Assembly: GCA_964591605.1 (NCBI GenBank) | Contig: CAZQEN010000131.1 | Location: 1 to 18,826 of the forward strand | DNA length: 18,826 bases | Direction: 5' to 3' | Source of the DNA: CAYLLT01 sp964591605 | Lineage (GTDB): Bacteria > Planctomycetota > Phycisphaerae > UBA1845 > PWPN01 | Shown: piece after piece, positions 6,818-13,955 of the stretch | How positions within the stretch are numbered: the first letter of the stretch is position 1 | How the letters are laid out: every line of letters starts with the position of its first letter | Translations under genes and position numbers: made by a program | The notes under the pieces: generated by a model | Told to the model about the DNA's origin: nothing | Database searches by the model: none | The model's input: the letters and a program-made list of their open reading frames with translations, nothing else

Positions 6818-7042
6818 ATGGTGCTGGCGTGCAACATCAATCGGAAGGGTCGGTGGGCGCGGGTTTTGAGCGGCGCCCTATTCGTCGGGGCCGGGCTGGG
6901 GGCGGCGGTCTGGTGGTGGCCGCCCGTCTGGTGGGAGTGGGTGTTGCTGGGGGGTCTCGTGGGCGTCGGCGTGTTTCAGTGGGTCGAGGCCAGCATCGGG
7001 TGGTGCGCCCTGCGTGCCATGGGCTTCCGCACGCCCGTCTGA
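6818..7042 (+). CDS. Small DUF2892-type inner-membrane protein
   Basis: The protein has 74 residues and reads MVLACNINRKGRWARVLSGA, then two hydrophobic helices (about 15-32 and 38-53), then a C-terminus with ASIGWCALRAMGFRTPV. The Asn plus basic stretch at the start and the GWCALRAMGFRT ending match the DUF2892 (YgaP-like transmembrane) family, which is 60-70 residues long and has a conserved WCP-like cysteine; here Trp-Cys is kept but Pro is Ala. The family's exact role is unknown; some members are fused to rhodanese domains and handle sulfur compounds. The start could be the ATG at 6818 or the GTG at 6815; a GGGGGT stretch upstream is the best ribosome site. Its last 165 bp overlap the end of the opposite-strand DUF5658-like gene. 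Confidence 0.75.
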   Translation: MVLACNINRKGRWARVLSGALFVGAGLGAAVWWWPPVWWEWVLLGGLVGVGVFQWVEASIGWCALRAMGFRTPV

Positions 7043-7690
7043 GTCGGCCGCGGGCGGGCTGATCGAGCTGAACCGGTACGAGGCGTTGGGCGGCAGGATC
7101 TCCTGGATCGTGCCGGCTTCGATCCAGAGCGGCTCGGCCGCGTGGTACAGGTTCTGCCAGTGCACGGCCAGTCCGACGCAGACGACCGCGTACCCCCAGA
7201 GCACCAGTTCGGTCAGCAGCCGGTGCCGCTGCCACCACAGGACAGCCGAGCCGACGATCAGGAGCAGCAGCTTGTAGATCACCACCGCCCCGGTCCCCCA
7301 GTTCATGACGAGTCGGGCGACCGGATTGAGCTCGGTCATGAGCCGCTGCTCAGTGGCCACGAGGGTGAAACCCAGATCGAACAGGTTGACCAGCCAGACG
7401 CCCAGCAGAAGCAGGAGGAGGCGCCTCGCCCGGTGAGGGGCGGGGGGATCTGACGCCCGGGTGAGTGCGCCCAGTGCGCGGATGATCCGCGGGGAGGCAA
7501 GAGGCATCCTGGCTGGGCCGGCACCGACGGGCATGTCGGGTACATCGGTCCGCTCGTGCAGGGATTCCAGCAGATTGACGGCTTTCGGTGCGGGCTCGAG
7601 GCTTTCCGGGGCCGGGGCGGCGGGCTGGATGCGAGAGGCGCGTATTATCGCACCCGGCCGTGTGGCGAGGCATCGCGGATCGAATACCAT
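6878..7690 (-). CDS. DUF5658-like three-helix membrane protein
   Basis: From the ATG at 7690 this is 270 residues. The recognisable part is a membrane domain with three helices: RRLLLLLLGVWLVNLFDLGF (about 89-108), GAVVIYKLLLLIVGSAVLWW (134-153) and ELVLWGYAVVCVGLAVHW (161-178). NLFDLGFTL, TELNPVARLVM and IYKLLLL match the DUF5658 pattern (Asp in helix 1, ELNP, and a Lys in helix 2). The function of that family is unknown. The start is uncertain: no Shine-Dalgarno precedes 7690, and an ATG at 7534 would give a 218-residue protein that keeps all helices. GATAAT with an upstream TG at 7644-7649 could be a -10 element supporting the shorter form. The C-terminal 70 or so residues are Pro/His-rich and run antisense through the DUF2892-type gene. 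Confidence 0.65.
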   Translation of the reverse strand: MVFDPRCLATRPGAIIRASRIQPAAPAPESLEPAPKAVNLLESLHERTDVPDMPVGAGPARMPLASPRIIRALGALTRASDPPAPHRARRLLLLLLGVWLVNLFDLGFTLVATEQRLMTELNPVARLVMNWGTGAVVIYKLLLLIVGSAVLWWQRHRLLTELVLWGYAVVCVGLAVHWQNLYHAAEPLWIEAGTIQEILPPNASYRFSSISPPAADSDGRAEAHGTQGAPPDAGLDPLKHADAHETPQQHPLPPDGRPPPDRRPQPGPDE

Positions 7691-7713
7691 GACGGCCGCT
7701 GGAGGAAACGGAC

Positions 7714-10488
7714 ATGACGCCTTTGAGACCTGCACCGTGGATTGTGATTGCCAGCCTGGCTGCGTTCCCGCGGATCCTGGCCGCGGCCGCGCCGATGGGG
7801 CCGCCGCCCGTCACTTTCGACGTTCAAGGCGACGCGAAGGGGTGGATCTTCTCTGAGGGCAGGGAGTTCCCCGGCGCGGCGGGGCGCCTCGCCTGGGACG
7901 GCGGGCAGGGGCATCAGGCGCCCGGCTGCCTGGCTCTGCACTACTCGTTCAAGGGCGGCGGCAACTACGTGCAGGCGGGGTGCGAGTGGCCGGCAGAGAA
8001 TGACTATCGGGGCGTGCGTCTCTGGCTGCACAAGGCCGGGTCGAACCGCATCACGTTTCGGGCCGTGGATTCGCGGGGCCAGGCGTTTCAGAAGTCGGTC
8101 GAGTTCGCGGGCGGCGACTGGCAGCAGCTCGAGGTCGGGCTCTCCACCTGGCAGAGCCACTGGGGCGGACCCAACGACCGCAAGGTCGCCTGGCCGATGC
8201 GGCAGTTTGGCGTGCTGATCGAGAACAGCGGCGATGCGATCGAGGGCGTGCTGCGGATCGACGATGTGACGTGGGTCGTTGGGGAGGGTGGCGCCGCCGC
8301 CGCATCAGCGGAGGGTGTTTATGATGTGCTGGGCGATCCCGGCCTCGGCGCGGGCGGGGGCCAGGGGAGGGTTTGGGGGGATGGTGTATGGCGCTACCAG
8401 TTCGACGGGTCCGGCGAGGCTGTGCTGTACGGCGGTTTCTCACTGCTGGCTTCCCCGGTGCGGATGCGGCTGGAGGTCGAGAGCGACGGGTCGGGCCATG
8501 CGGTGAGTGTCGAGCTCGGCTCGCATTTTCAGGGGTTCCGGCGCGAAATCGGGCGGCTCGATCGCCAGGGGCCGCAGATGCTGGAGGCGCCGCTCGACGA
8601 TCTGTCGGGTTGGAAGCACTTTGGAGGCGAGAACGACGGCGTGCGGCGATTGCCGCTGCGGCTCGTGGCGCTGCGTCTTGAGCGGCGCGACGGGCCGGCG
8701 CGGGGTGAGATCCGCATCAAAAGGCTGGAGATTCAAACGAGCTATTCGCCGCGCGAGGCGGTGATTCTGATTCCATCCGTCCGCCAGCAGGGGGACGGGC
8801 TCGAGTTCAGTGTGCTGCTGAGGAATGTGCGCGCTGCGCCGGCGAAAGGCAAGCTGGTGTGCGAGATTCGCACGCTGGGAGAGCGGATCGGGCTGGAGAC
8901 GGTTGACCTGGAGCTCCCGGGCGGGAGCGGGGGGGTGAGCCGGTCGTTTCCGCAGGCGATCGAGGGCCGGCCGTTCGCGGATGCGACGTTTCGCTGGATC
9001 GAGTCGGGTGTGGAGGCGGCGCCGGCGAATGTGGGCTGGGCGGCCGTGCCGGAGACTGCACCCGATCCGGCGTTGAATCCGTCGAGTGCGGTCGGCGCGG
9101 GTTTGTACCTCTACCGCTGGAACGGGCATCCGCAGGCGGCGGAGAACATGCGGCGCGTGGCCGACCTGGCCCGGCGGGCGGGCGTGAAGTGGTCGCGCGA
9201 GGAGTTCGGCTGGGCGAGCATCGAGCCGCGGGAAGGGGAGTTCAACTGGGCGTTCTACGACCAGATGGTGGACATCGCCCGCGAGCACGGGATCAGCGTC
9301 TACGGCCTGCTGGCGTACTGGTCGGGTTGGGCGAAAACCTATACCGATGAGGGCGTGGAGCAGTACTGCCGGTGGGCACGCGAAATGGTGCGGCACTACA
9401 AGGGTCGGATCCGCCACTGGGAGATCTGGAACGAGCCGAACATCTTCTTCTGGAGCGGGCCCAGGGAGCTGTACGCGAAGCTGCTCACGAAGGCGTACGA
9501 GGCGATCAAGGCGGAGGACCCGGATGCGGTGGTCCTGGGCTGCTCGACCGCGGGGATCGACCGCACGTTCATCGAGAACGTGATGAAGTGGGGCGGCCGG
9601 TTCGACGACCTGACGATTCATCCGTATCGCGGCGTGCTCGAAGACCTGCCGTATCTGACCGAGCTGCAGGAGGCGAAAAACCTCGTGGGCGGGCGGCCGG
9701 TGTGGATCACCGAGATCGGCTTTCCCACGCAGCTTCTGACCGGCTACAGCGAGCGCAACCAGGCGTCGCTCGTGGCCCGTGTTTACCTGCTTTCGCTGGC
9801 GAGCGGGGCGATCGAGAGCGTCTCGTGGTACGACTTCCGCAACGACGGGGTGGACCCGTTCTACAACGAGATGAACTTCGGGCTGGTGCGGCACGATCTG
9901 CTGCCCAAGCCGGGTTATACGACGCTGGCCGCGATCGGGCGGCTGCTGGGACGGTCGCGGGTGGTGGGGCGGGTGGAGTGGCAGGTTTCGCCGTCGGATG
10001 GGTATGCGTTCCGGTTCAGCGATGGCAAAGTGGATACGATTGCCCTGTGCTCGCCCAAATCGGGCGGGATCGTCTCGTTTCGGACGCCCGGCGAGGTCGA
10101 GGTGTTCGATGCGGTCGGCGCGGCGGTGAAGCCGGTGAGAACGGGCGAAACGTGGTCGGTCACGTACGAGCCGGGTTTTCCATTGTACATCCGCGGGCGC
10201 TCGCCGCTGGAGTGGAGCAGCGTGACGCCGGTGTGGTCGCTGCGCCTGAGTGCGGTTTCTCATGGGGCCGGAGACCGGATGCGCGTGGAAGTCAGCGGCG
10301 ATCCGGGCGCGCTGCGGTGGGAGCTTCCGCATGAGTGGCAGGCGCCCAGGTTGCTTGGTGCGGGAGTCTACGAATTCGAGATTCCCGCGGGAACGCCAGC
10401 GGGAAAGTATCCTGTCACCGCGATGGCCGCGTCGGGCCTCCGGTGGCCGTTGATCGTGGTCGTCCGGCCGGCGTTGATTCGTGTTTAG
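7714..10488 (+). CDS. Secreted clan GH-A glycoside hydrolase with N-terminal carbohydrate-binding-like domains
   Basis: The protein has 924 residues. A signal peptide (about 1-25, APWIVIASLAAFPRILAAAA) is followed by a beta-sandwich at about 33-188 that resembles carbohydrate-binding modules (FDVQGDAKGW, YRGVRLWLHK, IEGVLRIDDVTWV). A second beta-rich region follows (200-450). The TIM-barrel lies at about 460-745: SREEFGWASIEPREGEFNW, then HWEIWNEPN with the predicted acid/base Glu574, then PVWITEIGFPT with the predicted nucleophile Glu667. This two-glutamate layout is that of retaining clan GH-A enzymes; GH39 or a GH5-like group fits best, but the family cannot be fixed by eye. Beta-rich C-terminal domains follow (750-924). 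The ATG has GGAGG 8 nt upstream. The signal sequence indicates export, and the enzyme probably cleaves a plant or algal polysaccharide. The rhamnulokinase gene follows after a 346-bp repeat-filled gap. Confidence 0.88.
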   Translation: MTPLRPAPWIVIASLAAFPRILAAAAPMGPPPVTFDVQGDAKGWIFSEGREFPGAAGRLAWDGGQGHQAPGCLALHYSFKGGGNYVQAGCEWPAENDYRGVRLWLHKAGSNRITFRAVDSRGQAFQKSVEFAGGDWQQLEVGLSTWQSHWGGPNDRKVAWPMRQFGVLIENSGDAIEGVLRIDDVTWVVGEGGAAAASAEGVYDVLGDPGLGAGGGQGRVWGDGVWRYQFDGSGEAVLYGGFSLLASPVRMRLEVESDGSGHAVSVELGSHFQGFRREIGRLDRQGPQMLEAPLDDLSGWKHFGGENDGVRRLPLRLVALRLERRDGPARGEIRIKRLEIQTSYSPREAVILIPSVRQQGDGLEFSVLLRNVRAAPAKGKLVCEIRTLGERIGLETVDLELPGGSGGVSRSFPQAIEGRPFADATFRWIESGVEAAPANVGWAAVPETAPDPALNPSSAVGAGLYLYRWNGHPQAAENMRRVADLARRAGVKWSREEFGWASIEPREGEFNWAFYDQMVDIAREHGISVYGLLAYWSGWAKTYTDEGVEQYCRWAREMVRHYKGRIRHWEIWNEPNIFFWSGPRELYAKLLTKAYEAIKAEDPDAVVLGCSTAGIDRTFIENVMKWGGRFDDLTIHPYRGVLEDLPYLTELQEAKNLVGGRPVWITEIGFPTQLLTGYSERNQASLVARVYLLSLASGAIESVSWYDFRNDGVDPFYNEMNFGLVRHDLLPKPGYTTLAAIGRLLGRSRVVGRVEWQVSPSDGYAFRFSDGKVDTIALCSPKSGGIVSFRTPGEVEVFDAVGAAVKPVRTGETWSVTYEPGFPLYIRGRSPLEWSSVTPVWSLRLSAVSHGAGDRMRVEVSGDPGALRWELPHEWQAPRLLGAGVYEFEIPAGTPAGKYPVTAMAASGLRWPLIVVVRPALIRV

Positions 10489-10597
10489 TCCGTTGTGATT
10501 CGGCTTGCCCCGGATGATTCGACTTCCGCGGGTGATTCCTGGTGAGCCGCGGAGTGGTGTCAGGTGGAAGCCACGGCGTTCGCCATGTCCGCCATGG

Positions 10598-10663
10598 GCG
10601 AGATTTGCCCCATGGGGAGATTCGCCGTGGTGAAGGCGAGATTCGCCCCATGGAGCGATTCCG
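10598..10663. repeat. Alternating GAGATTCGCC repeat block
   Basis: GCGAGATTTGCCCCATGG (10598-10615) recurs as GCGAGATTCGCCCCATGG (10636-10653) with one change in 18. Between and after them are the related GAGATTCGCCGTGG (from 10617) and GCGATTCCGCCGTGG (from about 10654). Core words begin at 10600, 10617, 10638 and about 10655, spacing 17, 21, 17. CCATGGG/CCCATGG (10592-10598, 10609-10615) adds a small inverted repeat. Confidence 0.65.
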
Positions 10664-10670
10664 CCGTGGC

Positions 10671-10691
10671 GTGCAGGCGAGACGCCTGCAC
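10671..10691. repeat. 9-bp hairpin GTGCAGGCG-AGA-CGCCTGCAC
   Basis: A perfect 9-bp stem with a 3-nt loop lies about 145 bp upstream of rhaB. No T-run follows on either strand. It looks like a small REP-type palindrome at the edge of the GAGATTCGCC block. Confidence 0.7.
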
Positions 10692-10834
10692 CACAAACGG
10701 CGGCTCCGCCGGCAAGAGCTGACATACCCAGACAGGACGGAGGCGCCCCCGGTGGTGAACATCTGCGCCGCTCCATTTACAATGCCCGCGCCCAATTGTC
10801 TGGAGCACTCGACGGCTGAATCGAGGAGGCACGT

Positions 10835-12307
10835 ATGAAGGCTGGTCATTTTGCGGCGATCGATCTGGGGGCCGAGAGCGGCCGTGTGGTGCTGGGGAGC
10901 GTCAGTGACGCCAAGCTGGAGCTGCGCGAGTTGCACCGCTTCGCCAACGGGCCGGTGCGCACGGGCGACGAGCTGCACTGGGACGTGCTGCGGCTCTGGA
11001 GCGAGATGAAGGCCGGCGTTGCCCACGCCATCCGGGAAGCGGGCGGGCTGCAGGGTATCGGCATCGATACGTGGGGCGTGGACTATGCCCTGCTCGATGC
11101 GAAAGACGGCCTGCTGAACAACCCGTTTCACTATCGCGACGCCCGCACGAACGGGATTCTCGAACGGGCGTTCTCGATCGTGCCGCGCGAGGAGGTTTTC
11201 CGCCAGACCGGCATTCAGTTCATGCAGTTCAATACGATCTTCCAGTTGCTGGCGATGAAGCTGGGCGGCTCGCCGCAGCTCGAGACGGCCCGCACGCTGC
11301 TGATGATGCCCGACCTGTTCAACTACTGGTTCACGGGGCGCAAGTGCAACGAGTTCACGGATGCGACGACGACGCAGGCGTACGACCCGCGGAAGGGCGG
11401 GTGGGCGACGGATCTCATCTCGCGGTTCGGAATCCCGACGGGGGTGTTCGGCGAGATCGTTTCGGCGGGCACGGTGCTGGGTTCCATCGTGCCGTGGGTT
11501 CGCGAGGAGATCGGCGGCGACGTGCAGGTGATCGCGCCGGCGACGCACGATACGGGCTCGGCGGTGGCGGCGGTGCCTGCGGCGGGCGGGGCGGGCTGGG
11601 CGTTTCTGTCGAGCGGCACGTGGTCGCTCATGGGCATGGAGGTGGACGCCCCGATCATCAACGAGCGGAGCCTGGGCTACAACTTCACGAACGAGGGCGG
11701 CTTCGGCGGGACGTACCGCTTCCTCAAGAACATCATGGGCCTGTGGCTGGTGCAGGAATGCCGGCGGACATGGGAGCGGGCGGGGAAACGCTACGAGTAT
11801 GCCGAGCTGAGCAGGCTGGCGGCGGCGGCCGAGCCGTTCACGGCGGTGCTCGATCCGGATGACGCGTCGTTCCTGGCGCCCGGCGACATGCCCGCCCGCA
11901 TCGCGGAGTACTGCCGGCGCACGAATCAGAGGGTTCCAGAGTCACCGGGCCAGATGGTGCGCTGCTGCCTGGAGAGCCTGGCCCTCACCTACCGCCAGAC
12001 GCTGGCCCGCATCGAGGAATGCACCGGCCGTCGGGCGGAGACGATCCACATCGTCGGCGGCGGCACGCAGAACACGCACCTGTGCCAGTGGGCGGCCGAC
12101 GCCACCGGCCGCACCGTCGTCGCCGGCCCTATCGAGGCCACCGCCGCGGGCAACATCGCCATCCAGGCCATCGCCATCGGCGCACTGGGCAACATCCGCG
12201 ACGCCCGCGAACTCATCCGGCGCTCATTTGAGGTGATCGTGTATGAGCCGAAGGATTCGTCGCGGTGGGAAGAGCCCTACGCCCGGTTCGTCAAACTGCG
12301 TCGTTAG
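10835..12307 (+). CDS. rhaB: Rhamnulokinase
   Basis: This 490-residue FGGY-family sugar kinase matches the usual length of RhaB, which uses ATP to phosphorylate L-rhamnulose to L-rhamnulose 1-phosphate in the cytoplasm. Landmarks are AAIDLGAESGRVVLG (7-21, phosphate-binding hairpin), GIDTWGVDYALLD (76-88), APATHDTGSAV with the predicted catalytic Asp239, LSSGTWSLMG (258-267), and IHIVGGGTQNTHLCQWAADA near the C-terminus, the ATP-site motif typical of rhamnulokinases. The ATG is supported by GAGGAGG 5 nt upstream. No rhamnose isomerase, aldolase or transporter is in the window, so the rest of the pathway must be elsewhere. Its stop overlaps the stop of the opposite-strand aspartic protease gene in the four bases TTAG. 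The call is firm; a related kinase such as L-fuculokinase is less likely given DTWGVDY and SGTWSLMG. Confidence 0.93.
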   Translation: MKAGHFAAIDLGAESGRVVLGSVSDAKLELRELHRFANGPVRTGDELHWDVLRLWSEMKAGVAHAIREAGGLQGIGIDTWGVDYALLDAKDGLLNNPFHYRDARTNGILERAFSIVPREEVFRQTGIQFMQFNTIFQLLAMKLGGSPQLETARTLLMMPDLFNYWFTGRKCNEFTDATTTQAYDPRKGGWATDLISRFGIPTGVFGEIVSAGTVLGSIVPWVREEIGGDVQVIAPATHDTGSAVAAVPAAGGAGWAFLSSGTWSLMGMEVDAPIINERSLGYNFTNEGGFGGTYRFLKNIMGLWLVQECRRTWERAGKRYEYAELSRLAAAAEPFTAVLDPDDASFLAPGDMPARIAEYCRRTNQRVPESPGQMVRCCLESLALTYRQTLARIEECTGRRAETIHIVGGGTQNTHLCQWAADATGRTVVAGPIEATAAGNIAIQAIAIGALGNIRDARELIRRSFEVIVYEPKDSSRWEEPYARFVKLRR

Positions 12308-12759
12308 AACGCCTCCGCCATCCACTGCACGCCGTGTTCGGGATTGCCGACGAGGCGGTGGTTGACGATGTCGATCCAGAAGTCGAGGCGTTCGAGGGGG
12401 ATCTGGCCCAGAAGGACCTGACGGCCCTCGGGGAGGCCGAGGACCTCCTCGGTGACAGCGCGGCCCTGGACATCGAGCCGGGCGCCCCGGTAGACGTTCA
12501 ACGTGACAGGGCCGGTGACGGTTCGAGAATCCTTCGTCCGGTCGAACTTGAGTCCCAGCACATGCACCATGGATTCTGGCATCGACAGAAACGTCGCGCC
12601 CGAGTCGACGAGTGCGTCGGTGGTTAAGCGGCGAACAGCCTCAGGCGGGATCTCGCCGCGCTCGGCCCGCTCGCGATCTTCGACGTTCTCCACCGTGATC
12701 GAGACGACAACACGGCCCAGATCCACACCCGGTCTGGGTTCAATGATGGTCGCAGGCAT
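12304..12759 (-). CDS. Retropepsin-like (clan AA) aspartic protease domain protein
   Basis: This is a 151-residue single-domain protein. A strand pair (RVVVSITVEN) is followed by TTDALVDSGATFLSMP, with the catalytic Asp52-Ser-Gly motif of clan AA proteases, and later VLLGQIPLERLDFWID, which matches the second conserved segment of these small bacterial domains. One motif per chain means activity would need a homodimer. No signal peptide is seen, so it is probably cytoplasmic. I chose the ATG at 12759 because GGAGG lies 5 nt upstream; an ATG four codons earlier at 12771 has no good site. It follows the nucleotidyltransferase-like gene by 95 nt on the same strand, so the two probably form a unit. 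Its substrate is unknown. The domain call is fairly sure; proteolytic activity is an inference. Confidence 0.8.
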   Translation of the reverse strand: MPATIIEPRPGVDLGRVVVSITVENVEDRERAERGEIPPEAVRRLTTDALVDSGATFLSMPESMVHVLGLKFDRTKDSRTVTGPVTLNVYRGARLDVQGRAVTEEVLGLPEGRQVLLGQIPLERLDFWIDIVNHRLVGNPEHGVQWMAEAF

Positions 12760-12854
12760 AGCGGCCTCCATCCTGCTTCATAGTAGGGGCAGGGCATGAC
12801 GGCTTCAATGGCCATTGCCCTGCGGGGCTCAATGCTTCGGTGGTCAGCGAATGG

Positions 12855-13661
12855 TCATGTGGGCAGCGGCTCGCCGTAGACGATGTACCAGTTGGTCTGC
12901 GCGTTCTGGCGGAGCGGCGGTTCGTCGAGCAATGCGCGGGCGGAGGTCCGCAGACGATCGGCCAAGGCGGCTTTGTCGAGTTGCGTGGCCAGGACGCGCA
13001 GATCGTCGCGGTCTTTGTCTCGCGCGCTGAACATCTTGCCTGCCGCGACGTCGTATTCATCGATGAGCAGGACCTCGATGCGTCCGAAGTCACCCAGCCG
13101 CTTGAGGCGCGCCTCCCAGCCGGCGGGGAGATAGTGGGATTGGAAGTGCGTGAGCTGCAGACCGTAGCGATGAAGCAATGTGCTCAACAATTCATGCTGC
13201 TCTCGAAGTATCGCCGGGACTTCATCGGCGACGTCGATATCCTCGGTTCGTCTGGAGAGGCGGTGCGAGAGAATGAGAGAGATCGAGCCGCCGATGGCGA
13301 GGCGGGTGGGGCGTGACACACGCGATCCCAGCTCACGGAGATACTGCTTTACCACTTCCGGTCGGGTTGCATCCATCAGGCGTTGCCTCAGTGAAGGGAA
13401 TCCCGGCGCGCCCAGATCCTCGTGTGCAATCGCCTTCACTTCCCGGGCATGAGGCGATCGACGAACCCATTCATCGACCCGCTCGCGTCCCCAGAAGCTG
13501 GCGAGTGCTTCCAAAGAGTCGCGGATCAGCAGGCGCGTGCGGAAGTCCAGAGCGCGCTGGACCACCTGCCGTTCGATGGCTGCCGCGAGGTCCGATGGGT
13601 CGATCTGCGGGCGCTCGAGGGCGAGCGTCCAGAGGTCGGCGGGGCGAACAGGATCGGTCAT
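12855..13661 (-). CDS. AbiEii/DUF6036-like nucleotidyltransferase-fold protein
   Basis: This 268-residue protein has a helical N-terminal part (1-110), then RLAIGGSISLILSHRLSRRTEDIDVADEV (120-148 in two motifs: the Gly-Gly-Ser loop at 124-126 and Asp141-Ile-Asp143). Then come VLLIDEYDVAAGKMFSARDKDRDDLRVL, with Lys209 and Asp-Arg-Asp-Asp at 217-220. A Gly-Gly-Ser loop followed by Asp-x-Asp and a later Lys plus Lys-Asp-x-x-Asp is the pattern of the AbiEii/DUF6036 branch of nucleotidyltransferases, which includes toxins of type IV toxin-antitoxin systems. A linked AbiEi-type regulator is absent; the partner is a retropepsin-like protein. The start is uncertain between the ATG at 13661 and one at 13679; neither has a Shine-Dalgarno, and a TATAAT at 13685-13690 would give a very short leader. 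Transfer into a terminal hydroxyl or protein is possible but not shown. Confidence 0.75.
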   Translation of the reverse strand: MTDPVRPADLWTLALERPQIDPSDLAAAIERQVVQRALDFRTRLLIRDSLEALASFWGRERVDEWVRRSPHAREVKAIAHEDLGAPGFPSLRQRLMDATRPEVVKQYLRELGSRVSRPTRLAIGGSISLILSHRLSRRTEDIDVADEVPAILREQHELLSTLLHRYGLQLTHFQSHYLPAGWEARLKRLGDFGRIEVLLIDEYDVAAGKMFSARDKDRDDLRVLATQLDKAALADRLRTSARALLDEPPLRQNAQTNWYIVYGEPLPT

Positions 13662-13684
13662 GCAGTCGCCAGCGGGCATGCCTG

Positions 13685-13690
13685 ATTATA
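13685..13690 (-). promoter_or_regulatory. Perfect TATAAT just upstream of the nucleotidyltransferase-like gene
   Basis: On the minus strand TATAAT ends 5 nt before the ATG at 13679 and 23 nt before the ATG at 13661. No good -35 is found 16-18 bp upstream. If used, transcription would start at about the 13679 ATG, favouring the 13661 start with a leader of about 17 nt. Confidence 0.35.
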
Positions 13691-13790
13691 ACCTGCGGCA
13701 AGAGATGGGGGACACGAAAAGATGGCCACGTCACCGGCCGCATCCACGCCTCCTCGAGCGACTCAGCGGCAACCATCTTCAGGTTCCCCA

Positions 13791-13847
13791 CCCCGCCCGC
13801 GGCGGGAGGGGCCACCCACAGCGTGCGACATGCCCGATGGGCGTGGG
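13791..13847. repeat. Two adjacent GC hairpins upstream of the oxidoreductase
   Basis: CCCC-G-CCCGC / GCGGG-A-GGGG at 13791-13811 forms a near-perfect stem with one internal mismatch. It is followed at 13815-13847 by a nested structure: outer CCCAC/GTGGG (13815-13819, 13843-13847) and inner GCCC-GAT-GGGC (13832-13842). They lie between divergent genes, so a terminator role is unlikely. Confidence 0.55.
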
Positions 13848-13955
13848 GCTGTATTCCGGCGGGCGGGCGCAGTAGGCTATTGAGCCCGAATTGCCCGGGG
13901 CGACCGATCGCGTGCGCGGATCCGCCGCGGGGCGGGATGGTGAAAGGACGGCATC

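Larger units (their letters stand above)
10489..10834. other. 346-bp non-coding region upstream of rhaB with phased repeats and hairpins
   Basis: It holds TGATTC words at 10496, 10515 and 10533, a block of GAGATTCGCC-type units (10598-10663), a 9-bp hairpin (10671-10691), and finally the GAGGAGG ribosome site of rhaB. I see no convincing promoter and no gene. Confidence 0.6.

Noticed and set aside
10598..10691. CRISPR array
   Set aside because: Repeat units are only 10-18 bp, imperfect, and spaced 17-21 bp without variable spacers; no cas gene is present.
8440..10776. Minus-strand open frame of 778 codons
   Set aside because: It is antisense to the GH-A gene, rich in Arg/His/Pro, without motif or ribosome site.
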